Assembly (NCBI GenBank): GCA_029210945.1
Contig: JARGGH010000007.1
Span: 1-64,000, forward strand
Source of the DNA: Anaerolineales bacterium
GTDB lineage: Bacteria > Chloroflexota > Anaerolineae > Anaerolineales > E44-bin32
Direction: 5' to 3'
Length of the DNA: 64,000 bases
Part shown: in pieces, positions 6,982-15,390 of the stretch
How positions within the stretch are numbered: the first letter of the stretch is position 1
Layout: each line of letters begins with the position of its first letter
Notes under the pieces: model-generated
What the model saw: the letters and a program-made list of their open reading frames with translations, nothing else
What the model was told of the DNA's origin: nothing
Databases searched by the model: none
Made by a program: the position numbers and the translations under genes

Positions 6982-9900
6982 CTACGCCACCATCTCTTTC
7001 TCAATCTCATCCAGTTTCATGCTGATCATCTTGCTGGCCGAATCGGGGCCCATGCTCACGCCGTACACAACCCTGGCTGCCTGGACGGTCAACCGGTTGT
7101 GCGTGATCAGAATGAACTGTGTCTCCTGGCTGAGCTCTTTCAGCATGTCCACAAAACGCGTCACGTTGCTCTCATCCAGCATGGCGTCGACTTCGTCCAG
7201 CACGCAGAATGGCGTCGGCGATACCTTCAGCAGCGCGAATACCAACGCGCTCGCCGTCAGGCTGCGCTCGCCGCCGGAAAGCATCGCCAGGCTCTGCATG
7301 CGCCGGCCAGGGAGCTTGGCCTCGATGTCTATCCCGCTCTGGGTGAGATCCTCGGGGTTGGTCAGTTCTAGCCGTGCGGAACCACCGCCAAACAAGCGTG
7401 TGAACGCCTCCTTGAACGCGATCGCCACCGCGTCGAATGTCTTGCGGAACTCACGCTCCATTAAGACATCCAGCTCGGCGATTACCTCGTGAATCTGGCT
7501 CTCCGCCTTGCGCAGGTCGTCGACCTGGCTGGTGAGGAAGTCGACGCGCTCTTGCACTTCCTTATACTCGCGGCGCGCTTCAGGGTTGACCGGACCCATC
7601 CTCCGGAGCTGCAAACGCAAGCGCTTCACCTGTTCTTCGACGTTTTCCGGCAGCACTTCGACGCGTGGAAGGTGCTCGACAATCCCCTCGAAGGGCAGCG
7701 GCTCCTGACCGACCCCCTCCGAGTCGTCGTCGAAAGCAACCAGCCCGAAATCGTCCTCTATCCTGCGGCGAAGGCTGGCCAACTCTTCCTGCTTGCGGGC
7801 AAGCTGGATCTGAGCCTGGGCGTGCTCTCGCTCCGCCGACTGCAGTGCCAACCTCGTTTCCGCTTCCTCGACGTCCAGCTCACGCCGCTCCGCCTCGGTC
7901 TCCCGCAGCGCTTTATCAACAGGCTCTGCCCTGCCGGTCAATTCCTCGATCTGCGCTTCAACCGCCGCCAGCGCAGTCCGGGATTGTTCAATCGTCTCCT
8001 CCAACCGCTCCCGCTCAACGTGGTTGCGCTCGAGCCTGGCGCGGCGAGTGTGCACATCCTGGATCAGAAGATTGCGGCGCTCTTCCTGGCTTCTCAACCG
8101 GGTCCGGGCCGTCTCAAGCTCCGCCCGGGCGGTCTCGAGGCGCGCCTCAACCTGCGCCATCTCACTGCTCTCCTCGACCGCTTCGAGGGCGCGTAATGCC
8201 ACCTCGTACTCTTCTCTGATTTGATCCCGGAGCGTTCGCTGTTCAATCGTGCTCGCCTCGATCTGCTCGGACTCGGCGCCTAATTCCCCATTCGCCTCAG
8301 CCTGAGCAGTGACCTCATTTTGACGTGATTCCACATCCCGCTGGGTCGCCTGCAGATCGATCTGGATTAACTGCAGATCGCTTCGCAATCGTTGGAGATC
8401 CGCCTCCGCCTGCTCTCGGGCAGCTTCGGCCTTTTCGATGTCCTCCTGCGCACCCCGCCTTTGTGTGCCCAGCCGGTTTACCGATCCCCGCACAGACTTC
8501 AATACGTCCGCAAGTTCTTTTTCCGCGGCGAGCAGCTTTCGCAGCTCCTCTTCTTCGCGTTGAAATTCTTTACCCTGCCCCAAAACGACCGGGCCGGCAG
8601 GGTAATACAGATCCCCATCCAGTGTCACCACGCGGTCGCCTTCAGCGATGCGTGACTGCAGCGATCGGGCCGTCTTCCGGTCGGGCACGATGAAGACCTG
8701 GCCGAGCAGATTCTGGAGCAAACCCCGGTAAGCCTGCGGAGCGCGCACGACATCGACCGCGACGGAAAGGATGTTTGCATTGGCGGGCTTTGCCGTGGTC
8801 GCACTTTGCGGCTCGTCCATCAAGGGCAGCAGGACCGCCCGACCTTGTTCATCATCCAGATCAAATCGATCCAGCGCGGTGAATAACTGGTTCTCATCTT
8901 CGAAGGTGAGTCCGGTTCGCAGATCGCCGAGCGCTGCCAGCACCGCCTGTTCGTAACCGGATTCGATCTCTAATTGGCTGATCAACCGCCCGATTCGTCC
9001 GGGGATTTCGCCGCGATCACTGGCCTCCACCAAACGCTGGATCTTTCCGCCCTGCAGGCCCATGGAGATCTCCATCGCTTCCCGGCGCGCTTTCTGTCCG
9101 GCTAAACGGGAAGAGATATCATTGAGCTTCTCACGCACTTCATGTTCTTGCTCACGCAGCGTCTCGATCGTACGGCGTCCGATCTCCACTGCTTGCATCG
9201 ACTGTGTGCGTCGTTCCTCGGCCGCTTGGATATCCTTCTCCAGAACGGTCCGTTTCTCTTTGAGGAACTCCAACCGATCCTCGCGCGCCCTGATGCTCTC
9301 GATCAGCTTGTCTCGCTCCGCGCGGCGCGCTTCCAACTGCCGCCGGTTTTCCTCAAGCCTGGTTTCGAGCACGGCGGTCCGGGCTGCGGCCTGATCGAGA
9401 TCTTTACGAAGCTGATCCACCCGCTGTCTGGCGTTCTGCTTCTGCGCCGGGTCCACCTGTCCTTCCTCGATCAGGGATTGGCGCAGATTGAGCAGCTCCA
9501 GCCGGCGCTCCTCAGCGACCTCAACCCGCCGCCCGGCAGCTCCCAGCCCCTCCTCAAGGCCGTCCAGATGCTCCTGCAGCGAATCAATTTCAGATGTGAG
9601 GGCATCTTCCTGTTCTTTGACCCAGAGCATCCGCTCTTCCGCGATCGCCAGCTCACGACCAACAATTTCACGCTCGGTATTGCGGTCCGATAACATCCGG
9701 TTCGTCTCTTGAAGCTTGCTGCGCAGCCGGTCGGCTTTCTCTCGGAGCTTTCGCATCTGGGCATCAAATGCCGATTCGCGCTCCCGCAATTTGTCGCGCT
9801 CCAACTCCAGAAAACGGGCGCGCTCTGATTGTTCGGAAACTGAGGCGATCGTCCGGTACCACTGGAAGCCGTACCAGGTCCGTAAATGCTCCTGCAGATC

Positions 9901-10575
9901 GCTGCGCACCTGGTCGTAATCCTTCGAGCGCGAGACTTGGCGCCGCAGGCTGCGCAGGCGCGGCCGCAGCTCAGCCAGAATATCCTGCACCCTTTCCAGA
10001 TTGCGTTTGGTGGTGTCCAGCCGGCGCAAGGCCTCATCACGCCGGCTGCTGTAAAGGCCGATCCCCGCCGCCTCTTCGAACAGTTCGCGGCGCTCATCTG
10101 CCCGCAGCGACAGCGCCGCGTCGACGAGCCCCTGACCGATAATCGTATAGGTGCGCTCCGCCAGACCGCACTTGGCGAGCAGTTCGTTCACGTCGCGAAG
10201 CCGCACCCGCTGCCCGTTCAAGATGTATTCGTTGGTGCCGTCCCGGTAGGCGCGCCGGCCAATGCTGACCTCACTGAAGTCAATCGGCAGCCAGCCATCG
10301 CTGTTGTCGAACGTGATCGTCGCGGCTGCCATCGAGGCACGCGCCCGCTGCTCTGAACCCGAGAAGATCATGTCCTCCGTGCGTTTGCCGCGCAGCAAAC
10401 TGAACGACTGCTCTCCCAATACCCAGCGGATGGCGTCCGCGATGTTCGATTTACCCGATCCGTTCGGCCCGATGACCGCCGTGATCGTGGGTGAAAACTC
10501 GAATTCGGTCTTGCTTGCAAACGTCTTATACCCCTGGAGCTCGAGGGATTTCAAACGTGCAGTAAGTTCATCCAA
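6982..10575 (-). CDS. smc: Chromosome segregation ATPase SMC
   Basis: Full-length SMC (1197 residues), the condensin ATPase that compacts and segregates the chromosome with ScpA and ScpB. The N-terminal head has Walker A (GPNGSGKSN, about 36-44) and the FSLLRGKR stretch. Long coiled-coil arms rich in R, E, Q and L run from about 170-500 and 680-1030 around a hinge (about 510-670). The C-terminal head has the ABC signature (LSGGERSLTASA) and Walker B (CVLDEVDAMLD). The start is TTG at 10575, with a ribosome-binding site overlapping the rnc stop codon 10 nt upstream; an ATG 4 bp downstream is out of frame. It is the last gene of the moaC-to-smc operon. The rnc-smc pairing is common in bacteria. 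Confidence 0.97.
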   Translation of the reverse strand: MDELTARLKSLELQGYKTFASKTEFEFSPTITAVIGPNGSGKSNIADAIRWVLGEQSFSLLRGKRTEDMIFSGSEQRARASMAAATITFDNSDGWLPIDFSEVSIGRRAYRDGTNEYILNGQRVRLRDVNELLAKCGLAERTYTIIGQGLVDAALSLRADERRELFEEAAGIGLYSSRRDEALRRLDTTKRNLERVQDILAELRPRLRSLRRQVSRSKDYDQVRSDLQEHLRTWYGFQWYRTIASVSEQSERARFLELERDKLRERESAFDAQMRKLREKADRLRSKLQETNRMLSDRNTEREIVGRELAIAEERMLWVKEQEDALTSEIDSLQEHLDGLEEGLGAAGRRVEVAEERRLELLNLRQSLIEEGQVDPAQKQNARQRVDQLRKDLDQAAARTAVLETRLEENRRQLEARRAERDKLIESIRAREDRLEFLKEKRTVLEKDIQAAEERRTQSMQAVEIGRRTIETLREQEHEVREKLNDISSRLAGQKARREAMEISMGLQGGKIQRLVEASDRGEIPGRIGRLISQLEIESGYEQAVLAALGDLRTGLTFEDENQLFTALDRFDLDDEQGRAVLLPLMDEPQSATTAKPANANILSVAVDVVRAPQAYRGLLQNLLGQVFIVPDRKTARSLQSRIAEGDRVVTLDGDLYYPAGPVVLGQGKEFQREEEELRKLLAAEKELADVLKSVRGSVNRLGTQRRGAQEDIEKAEAAREQAEADLQRLRSDLQLIQIDLQATQRDVESRQNEVTAQAEANGELGAESEQIEASTIEQRTLRDQIREEYEVALRALEAVEESSEMAQVEARLETARAELETARTRLRSQEERRNLLIQDVHTRRARLERNHVERERLEETIEQSRTALAAVEAQIEELTGRAEPVDKALRETEAERRELDVEEAETRLALQSAEREHAQAQIQLARKQEELASLRRRIEDDFGLVAFDDDSEGVGQEPLPFEGIVEHLPRVEVLPENVEEQVKRLRLQLRRMGPVNPEARREYKEVQERVDFLTSQVDDLRKAESQIHEVIAELDVLMEREFRKTFDAVAIAFKEAFTRLFGGGSARLELTNPEDLTQSGIDIEAKLPGRRMQSLAMLSGGERSLTASALVFALLKVSPTPFCVLDEVDAMLDESNVTRFVDMLKELSQETQFILITHNRLTVQAARVVYGVSMGPDSASKMISMKLDEIEKEMVA

Positions 10576-10587
10576 AGGCTGCCATCC

Positions 10588-11292
10588 TCATTCCCGACCC
10601 CAGATTGTGTTGGAGTGTACATTCTTAAGCGCAGCTGTGGCGGCTTTCTGGGCAGCCTCCTGTTTGCTATGACCCTGCCCGCGTGCGCTGATATCCTTTC
10701 CCACATGCACCTCGACGATGAATTGGCGCGCGTGATCGGGACCAAACGCCTCGATCGTCTCATACTTCGGCGTCACACCGTGCTCGCTCTGCGCCCACAT
10801 CTGCAAGATGCTGCGGGCGTCGATAAGCTTCTCGCTCTCGATGATCGAGTTCGCAGAGGCTACGAGGCGCGGCTTCATAAAATCGATGACCGCCTCGATC
10901 CCCGCATCGAGGTACAGCGCCCCGATCAGCGCTTCAAATGCCGCGCAGAGGATCGCCGGGCGCTGACGACCACCCATGGCTTCTTCGCCCCGGCCAAGCA
11001 GCAGCGTTTCACCAAGACCGATTGACTCGGCGAAATCCGCCAGTTGCTCGGTGCGGACCAGCGCGGATCGAAGACGGGTCAGCGCCCCTTCGTCCATCTC
11101 CGGATAGCGATTGTATAACCATCCGGCGGTGACAAAATCCAGCGCGGCGTCTCCCAGGAATTCAAGGCGTTCGTTATCCTCAACCGCTTCAGGGTTTTCG
11201 TTTAGATAGGAACGGTGCGTGAGCGCGCGCCGCAGCAGGCTGGGGTCTCTAAAAGAAAGCCCCATCTGCCGGAGGAACTCTTCCGGTGTCAC
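10588..11292 (-). CDS. rnc: Ribonuclease III
   Basis: RNase III cuts double-stranded RNA in rRNA processing and mRNA turnover. The nuclease domain carries the family signature NERLEFLGDAAL, whose acidic residues bind magnesium, and a second acidic cluster near FEALIGALYLD. A double-stranded RNA-binding domain forms the last 70 residues (KYETIEAFGPDH...KQEAAQKAA). I place the start at GTG 11292, giving 234 residues, because GGAG lies 9 nt upstream; an in-frame TTG at 11337 would add 15 residues with no family resemblance. It follows fabF by about 100 bp and precedes smc by 12 bp, the widespread fabF-rnc-smc order. Confidence 0.95.
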   Translation of the reverse strand: MTPEEFLRQMGLSFRDPSLLRRALTHRSYLNENPEAVEDNERLEFLGDAALDFVTAGWLYNRYPEMDEGALTRLRSALVRTEQLADFAESIGLGETLLLGRGEEAMGGRQRPAILCAAFEALIGALYLDAGIEAVIDFMKPRLVASANSIIESEKLIDARSILQMWAQSEHGVTPKYETIEAFGPDHARQFIVEVHVGKDISARGQGHSKQEAAQKAATAALKNVHSNTIWGRE

Positions 11293-11390
11293 GATAGTTG
11301 TCTCCAAGAACTTGGGGGACGCCGAGAACCCAGGCAACCTGAGTCATCTGCGTACCACGGGTTCTGCTGCAGGTTTTGACTGGGGTTATT

Positions 11391-12632
11391 TTAACGGTGG
11401 AAGGCCTTAAACGCCAATACCGCATTATGTCCGCCAAAGCCAAATGCGTTAGTGAGCGCCACAGAAATGGGCATCCCTCTCGCCGACCCGGGGACATAGT
11501 CCAGATCACATTCCGGATCCGGATCGACCAGGTTGATCGTCGGCGGCGCGGTGTTCGTCTCGATCGCCTTCATACAGATGATCGCTTCCAACGCGCCAGT
11601 GGCGCCCATCATATGCCCGGTCATCGACTTGGTCGATGAAATTGCAGTTTTGTATGCGCGCTCACCGAATGCCGACTTGATCGCACGGGTCTCAGCGACA
11701 TCGTTTAATACTGTGCCCGTTCCGTGCGCGTTGATGTATTCCACCTGCTCCGGGTTAAGACCGGCATCCTGGAGCGCGATCCGGATGGCAGCTGCACCTC
11801 CCTCACCGCTCTCGGAAGGGGCTGTGACATGATATGCGTCAGAGGTCGCGCCGTAACCGGCCAACTCACCCAGGATGGAAGCCCCGCGGCTCTCAGCATG
11901 CTCGAGCGATTCGAGCACCAGGATCGCAGCCCCCTCCCCCATGATGAACCCGTCCCGCTGCGCGTCAAATGGCGCCGGGCGAGTCTGGTACTCATCATTA
12001 CGCCGCGTGAGCGCCCCCAGCCGGTCGAAACACGCCACACCGACATGGGTGACGGTCGCCTCCGAGGCGCCTGCAATCGCAGCGTCAATCACCCCACTGC
12101 GAATGAGCAGCGCCGCCTGCCCGATCGAATCGGCGCCGGAGGCACAGGCCGAGGCAAGCGAGAAGGAGGGCCCCTGCGCACCGATATCGATGGCGATCAT
12201 CCCCGAGGCGCCGTTGGGCATAAACATCGGGATCGTGAACGGGCTCACGCGCCTCGGTCCGTTCTGCTCGATCTGCAGGATGCCCTCTTCCATCGATCCG
12301 AGCCCGCCGACGGCTGAGGAGACGACGACGCCCACCCGCTTCCGGCTGCCTTCGGTCACAGTCAGCCCGGATTGCGCCAAGGCCTCCTGTGCGGCTGCAG
12401 ATGCCAGCTGCTCGAACCGGTCTCTCCGCCGCGCCTCGCGCGCATCCATGAAGCGCTCTGGCTCGAAACCCTGCACCTCGCAGGCGATCTGGACCAGAAG
12501 ATCGGAGGGGTCGAACAACGTGATCGGTCCTGCCCCGGAGGCTCCCCGCGTAAGTGCTTCCCAGGAGCTCTGCACGTCCAGACCCAACGGGTTGAGCGTT
12601 CCCATACCGGTAATAACGACTCTCTGTGTCAT
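11391..12632 (-). CDS. fabF: 3-oxoacyl-ACP synthase II (KAS II)
   Basis: Condensing enzyme that extends acyl-ACP with malonyl-ACP in type II fatty acid synthesis. It has 413 residues, the usual length. The catalytic Cys-His-His triad is visible: Cys in SLASACASGADS (about 165), His in NAHGTGT (about 305) and His in TKSMTGHMMGATGA (about 340), followed by the glycine-rich GFGGHNA near the C-terminus. ATG at 12632 has GGAG 9 nt upstream. The acpP gene that often sits directly upstream is absent here; a threonine-synthase-like gene takes that place. The partner fabD is 2.7 kb away on the other strand. Confidence 0.96.
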   Translation of the reverse strand: MTQRVVITGMGTLNPLGLDVQSSWEALTRGASGAGPITLFDPSDLLVQIACEVQGFEPERFMDAREARRRDRFEQLASAAAQEALAQSGLTVTEGSRKRVGVVVSSAVGGLGSMEEGILQIEQNGPRRVSPFTIPMFMPNGASGMIAIDIGAQGPSFSLASACASGADSIGQAALLIRSGVIDAAIAGASEATVTHVGVACFDRLGALTRRNDEYQTRPAPFDAQRDGFIMGEGAAILVLESLEHAESRGASILGELAGYGATSDAYHVTAPSESGEGGAAAIRIALQDAGLNPEQVEYINAHGTGTVLNDVAETRAIKSAFGERAYKTAISSTKSMTGHMMGATGALEAIICMKAIETNTAPPTINLVDPDPECDLDYVPGSARGMPISVALTNAFGFGGHNAVLAFKAFHR

Positions 12633-12704
12633 GAATTTCTACTCCCGAATCTGGAAATGTATTCGGACTCAGCCGGGTTGGATTTTGGATCAGTGAGTCG
12701 GGTG

Positions 12705-13820
12705 TCAGGCAGCTTTCAATCCGCTTGCTGTGAGGATGGCGACGAGCGGACCACCGCGGGCTTCAAGAACCTCGAGCAGTGCGGGCCAGACCACGGCTGA
12801 TGTCGGCTCTACATATAACCCTCGATGGCCAAGAGCGTCGCGGCCTTCGGCGATTTCCGCTTCCTCCACAACGAGCATCGTCCCGCCACTCGCTTCCACG
12901 GCTCGCAGCACGCCATCGCCCCGGAGGGGTTTGAGGATGCGTATGCCCTCCGCCAGGGTCTCACCCTCGGAGATCCATGTCAGCCCCGCCCCGCCGCCGT
13001 GAAACACAGACCAGAGCGGGGCGCAGGCGCGCGCCTGCACGCCGATCAGTTCAGGAAGTTTATCGATATAGCCTCCCGCCAGCAGCGCCTTGAAACCACG
13101 ATAAACCCCGAGCAAAAGCGTGCCCTGCCCCACCGGCAGGACCACCGTCGAGGGGGCTCTTCCCAGCTGCTCGTAGATTTCGAATGCGATCGTCGCGAAG
13201 CCGGCGATCACGTGGGGGAGGTAGGCATGGCTGGCATAGACTGCGCCTTTTTCGGCTTCGGCCAGCGTCGCTTCCGTGGTGGTCGAGCGGGGACCCAGGA
13301 TACGCACGACCTCCGCTCCATATGATTCGATCTGGCGCTGTTTGGGACCGGAGGCATAGTCAGGGATGAAGATGCGCGCCCGGATACCGGCACGCGCGGC
13401 GTAAGCTGCAAACGCAGCGCCGGCGTTCCCCGACGAGTCTTCAATCGCCTCTTCTACACCCGCATCAGCGAGCGCGCTGGTCAGGACAGCTGCCCCGCGA
13501 TCTTTGAATGACCCGGTCGGATTCTGATATTCGCACTTGAAATAGATCGTGCGTTGGTCGATGTCAATCGAAACCAGCGGCGTGCCGCCCTCACCAAGAC
13601 TGTGCCAGCGCGCCTCCGGCGCGAGCGGAAACCCCGCCCGGTAGCGTCCAATACCGATCCCGGGGTCGGCGGGGCCGGGGTTGTAGGACATCGGCTCCTG
13701 AAAATCAAAGACACCTCCGCAGTGCGGGCAGCGGTAAGGCATGCCTTCGTGAGGGTAGGCACGGCCGCAGTTCACGCACGCGAACGGAAAGGAGGGTCTG
13801 ACTTCTGTTCCAACGGTCAT
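12705..13820 (-). CDS. Threonine synthase-like PLP-dependent enzyme
   Basis: A fold-type II pyridoxal-phosphate enzyme of about 371 residues. An N-terminal zinc ribbon (CVNCG...CPHCG, about 16-40) is followed by the PLP domain with the Schiff-base lysine in NPTGSFKDRGA and the substrate loop SSGNAGAAFAAYAARAG. This layout matches the threonine synthase branch, which converts O-phosphohomoserine to threonine. Related lyases and cysteate-synthase-like proteins share it, so the substrate is not certain. The start is taken at ATG 13820, where TGATG overlaps the moaDE stop codon; upstream in-frame starts run into moaDE. Translational coupling to a cofactor gene looks like operon economy with no obvious functional link. 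Confidence 0.8.
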   Translation of the reverse strand: MTVGTEVRPSFPFACVNCGRAYPHEGMPYRCPHCGGVFDFQEPMSYNPGPADPGIGIGRYRAGFPLAPEARWHSLGEGGTPLVSIDIDQRTIYFKCEYQNPTGSFKDRGAAVLTSALADAGVEEAIEDSSGNAGAAFAAYAARAGIRARIFIPDYASGPKQRQIESYGAEVVRILGPRSTTTEATLAEAEKGAVYASHAYLPHVIAGFATIAFEIYEQLGRAPSTVVLPVGQGTLLLGVYRGFKALLAGGYIDKLPELIGVQARACAPLWSVFHGGGAGLTWISEGETLAEGIRILKPLRGDGVLRAVEASGGTMLVVEEAEIAEGRDALGHRGLYVEPTSAVVWPALLEVLEARGGPLVAILTASGLKAA

Positions 13821-14533
13821 CAACGGTCCTCCCGTCGGTCTTCTTCCGTCGGCAGGTAACCGCCCTCGACCCACATTTCCCCGTCCGGGCCGACCTCTTT
13901 CTTCCAGATCGGCACAATCTCCTTCAGGCGGTCAATCCCGTAACGCGCCGCTTCGAAGACGCCAGAATCGCGGTGCGCCGCCGTGCAGGCGATCAACACG
14001 GTCGGGGTGCCCGGGTCCAACACGCCGATGCGCTGGACGATGGCGATGCCCTCCAGATCTGGCCATTTGTCCCGCATCTCAGCCGCGACCTGGGCCATCT
14101 TCTCCCTGGCCATCGGCTCGTAAGCTTGATATTCCAGATAGACCGTATCGTGCGGGTCCTCCCGTTCGGTACGCCCCCTCACCATCCCGGTGAAGACACA
14201 GGCCGCACCCGTTGTCGGGCGGATAATCTTCCCCAGGATCTGATTCAGGTCGAGATGCTCCTCAGTGACGAGGAAGAATGTCGGCGGCGCGCCGCCGCTC
14301 ACCGGTGGGAAAAGCGCCAGTTCATCACCAGCCTGGATGACGTGCTCATCGCTGACATATTCGCGGTTCACCGCCAGGATCGCGGTCGGCAGCGATTCAT
14401 TAATCGCAGGGTGACGCTCGCCGATCAGATTTTTCAGATCGGCGGCGCGCATGCCCTCGGGGATCTCGATCTCTTCCTGTTTCAGCCCCACCCGGTCTCG
14501 CAGCGTCGCGAAGTAGAGCATCGAGACATTCAT
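13820..14533 (-). CDS. Fused MoaD-MoaE molybdopterin synthase
   Basis: Both subunits of molybdopterin synthase are in one 237-residue chain. Residues 1-81 are a MoaD ubiquitin-like domain ending in its Gly-Gly (80-81, in PVSGGAPP). From about 88 on is MoaE, the large subunit that inserts two sulfurs into cyclic pyranopterin monophosphate, with the conserved lysine pair in IPIWKKE near 208-213 and the AAHRDSGVFEAARYGID segment. In separate MoaD the Gly-Gly is the C-terminus and is charged as a thiocarboxylate. Here it is internal, so cleavage after Gly81 is likely needed, as described for mycobacterial MoaX. The ATGA overlap with moaC and the neighbouring moaC support the role. Adenylyltransferase (MoeB-type) is not in the window. 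Confidence 0.93.
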   Translation of the reverse strand: MNVSMLYFATLRDRVGLKQEEIEIPEGMRAADLKNLIGERHPAINESLPTAILAVNREYVSDEHVIQAGDELALFPPVSGGAPPTFFLVTEEHLDLNQILGKIIRPTTGAACVFTGMVRGRTEREDPHDTVYLEYQAYEPMAREKMAQVAAEMRDKWPDLEGIAIVQRIGVLDPGTPTVLIACTAAHRDSGVFEAARYGIDRLKEIVPIWKKEVGPDGEMWVEGGYLPTEEDRREDR

Positions 14534-15024
14534 CCTGACCTCTCTTCCAGCACAAGGTCACCGCCTGTGCCCCCGTGCTTCTCAACCAGGCGGATGTCGG
14601 TGATGTGCGCTGCTTTATCGATCGCTTTAATCATGTCGTACACGGTGAGCGCCGCCACGGAAACTGCGGTGAGCGCTTCCATCTCAACCCCCGTACGTCC
14701 GCGCGTGCGGCAAGAAGCCTGAATCTGAGCTCCCGGGAGCGCTTTATCCCAATCCACTCGCACATCGACGTGCGTCAGTCCGAGCGGATGGCAGAGCGGG
14801 ATCAATTCGTGCGTGCGCTTGGCTGCCAGCACGCCGGCCAGCTCCGCCACCACGCCGACATTGCCTTTTGCGACCGTTCCGGCAAGCACCCGTTCCAGCG
14901 CTTCAGCGGACATTAACACCCGCCCGCCCGCGACCGCCCAGCGTTCCGTCTCGGGTTTTTCCCCCACGTCGACCATTCGAGGCCGTCCGCTTTCGTCAAG
15001 ATGTGATAATTCTGGAGTATCCAT
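14530..15024 (-). CDS. moaC: Cyclic pyranopterin monophosphate synthase MoaC
   Basis: MoaC converts the MoaA product 3',8-cyclo-7,8-dihydro-GTP to cyclic pyranopterin monophosphate in molybdenum/tungsten cofactor synthesis. The start at ATG 15024 gives 164 residues, near the E. coli length of 161. Visible signatures are MVDVGEKPETERWA at the N-terminus, KRTHELIPLCHPL (active-site histidine region), TGVEMEALTAVSVAALTVYDM and the catalytic lysine in KAIDK. A perfect TATAAT lies 6 bp upstream of the ATG and no ribosome-binding site is present, so the mRNA is probably leaderless. It is first in the moaC-moaDE-thrC-like-fabF-rnc-smc operon. Confidence 0.95.
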   Translation of the reverse strand: MDTPELSHLDESGRPRMVDVGEKPETERWAVAGGRVLMSAEALERVLAGTVAKGNVGVVAELAGVLAAKRTHELIPLCHPLGLTHVDVRVDWDKALPGAQIQASCRTRGRTGVEMEALTAVSVAALTVYDMIKAIDKAAHITDIRLVEKHGGTGGDLVLEERSG

Positions 15025-15030
15025 GGTGTT

Positions 15031-15036
15031 ATTATA
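15031..15036 (-). promoter_or_regulatory. -10 box for a leaderless moaC transcript
   Basis: Minus-strand TATAAT ends 6 bp before the moaC ATG, so the expected start of transcription is the A of the start codon. No convincing -35 hexamer is seen at 16-18 bp. Confidence 0.5.
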
Positions 15037-15069
15037 CTTTTCATGGAACGGCCGTGCTTGCCCGGCATC

Positions 15070-15097
15070 TTGACAGGCCATCGGCACTTGCTATAAT
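15070..15097 (+). promoter_or_regulatory. Consensus promoter of rpmF-fabD
   Basis: TTGACA (15070-15075) and TATAAT (15092-15097), both perfect, are separated by 16 bp. The rpmF start codon is 60 bp downstream. It is divergent from the moaC promoter, with the two -10 boxes about 60 bp apart. Confidence 0.85.
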
Positions 15098-15157
15098 GAT
15101 CTGCGCCTGCCCTCAGGGCAGGCCGTGTTGTGAGAATCACTTTAAGGAGGACACGAG

Positions 15158-15343
15158 ATGCCACCCCTTCCGAAGCGGAAGATCTCGAAAGGGCGGCGCG
15201 ATCGAAGGCGAGCGCATGACGCGCTTCAAGCCCGCCATCTCATCACCTGCACGAACTGCGGGGATAAACACCTTCCTCACCGTGTATGCCCCAATTGCGG
15301 ACACTACGACGGCCGTGAGGTTGTTGAAATCGAGAGCTCATAA
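15158..15343 (+). CDS. rpmF: 50S ribosomal protein L32
   Basis: A 61-residue L32, a small zinc-ribbon protein of the large ribosomal subunit. The basic N-terminus (PLPKRKISKGRRDRRRAH) is followed by a four-cysteine zinc ribbon, CTNCG and CPNCG, with the typical HRVCPNCGHYDGREV end. A strong AAGGAGG lies 8 nt upstream of the ATG. rpmF next to fatty-acid synthesis genes (here fabD) is a common bacterial arrangement that links ribosome and lipid supply. Confidence 0.97.
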   Translation: MPPLPKRKISKGRRDRRRAHDALQARHLITCTNCGDKHLPHRVCPNCGHYDGREVVEIESS

Positions 15344-15357
15344 CCGCCAATGAAATG

Positions 15358-15378
15358 GGCCGTGCGGACTGCACGGCC
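15358..15378 (+). terminator. Hairpin between rpmF and fabD (attenuator-like)
   Basis: Eight-bp stem GGCCGTGC/GCACGGCC with a 5-nt loop starts 14 nt after the rpmF stop and ends 12 nt before the fabD start, followed by a short T-rich run (TATTTGATT). It may stop part of the transcripts after rpmF or stabilise its 3' end. Confidence 0.5.
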
Positions 15379-15390
15379 TATTTGATTCCG

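Noticed and set aside
7489..8196. Plus-strand frame of 235 codons within smc
   Set aside because: A shadow of the coiled-coil region caused by its GC-rich, repetitive codons.
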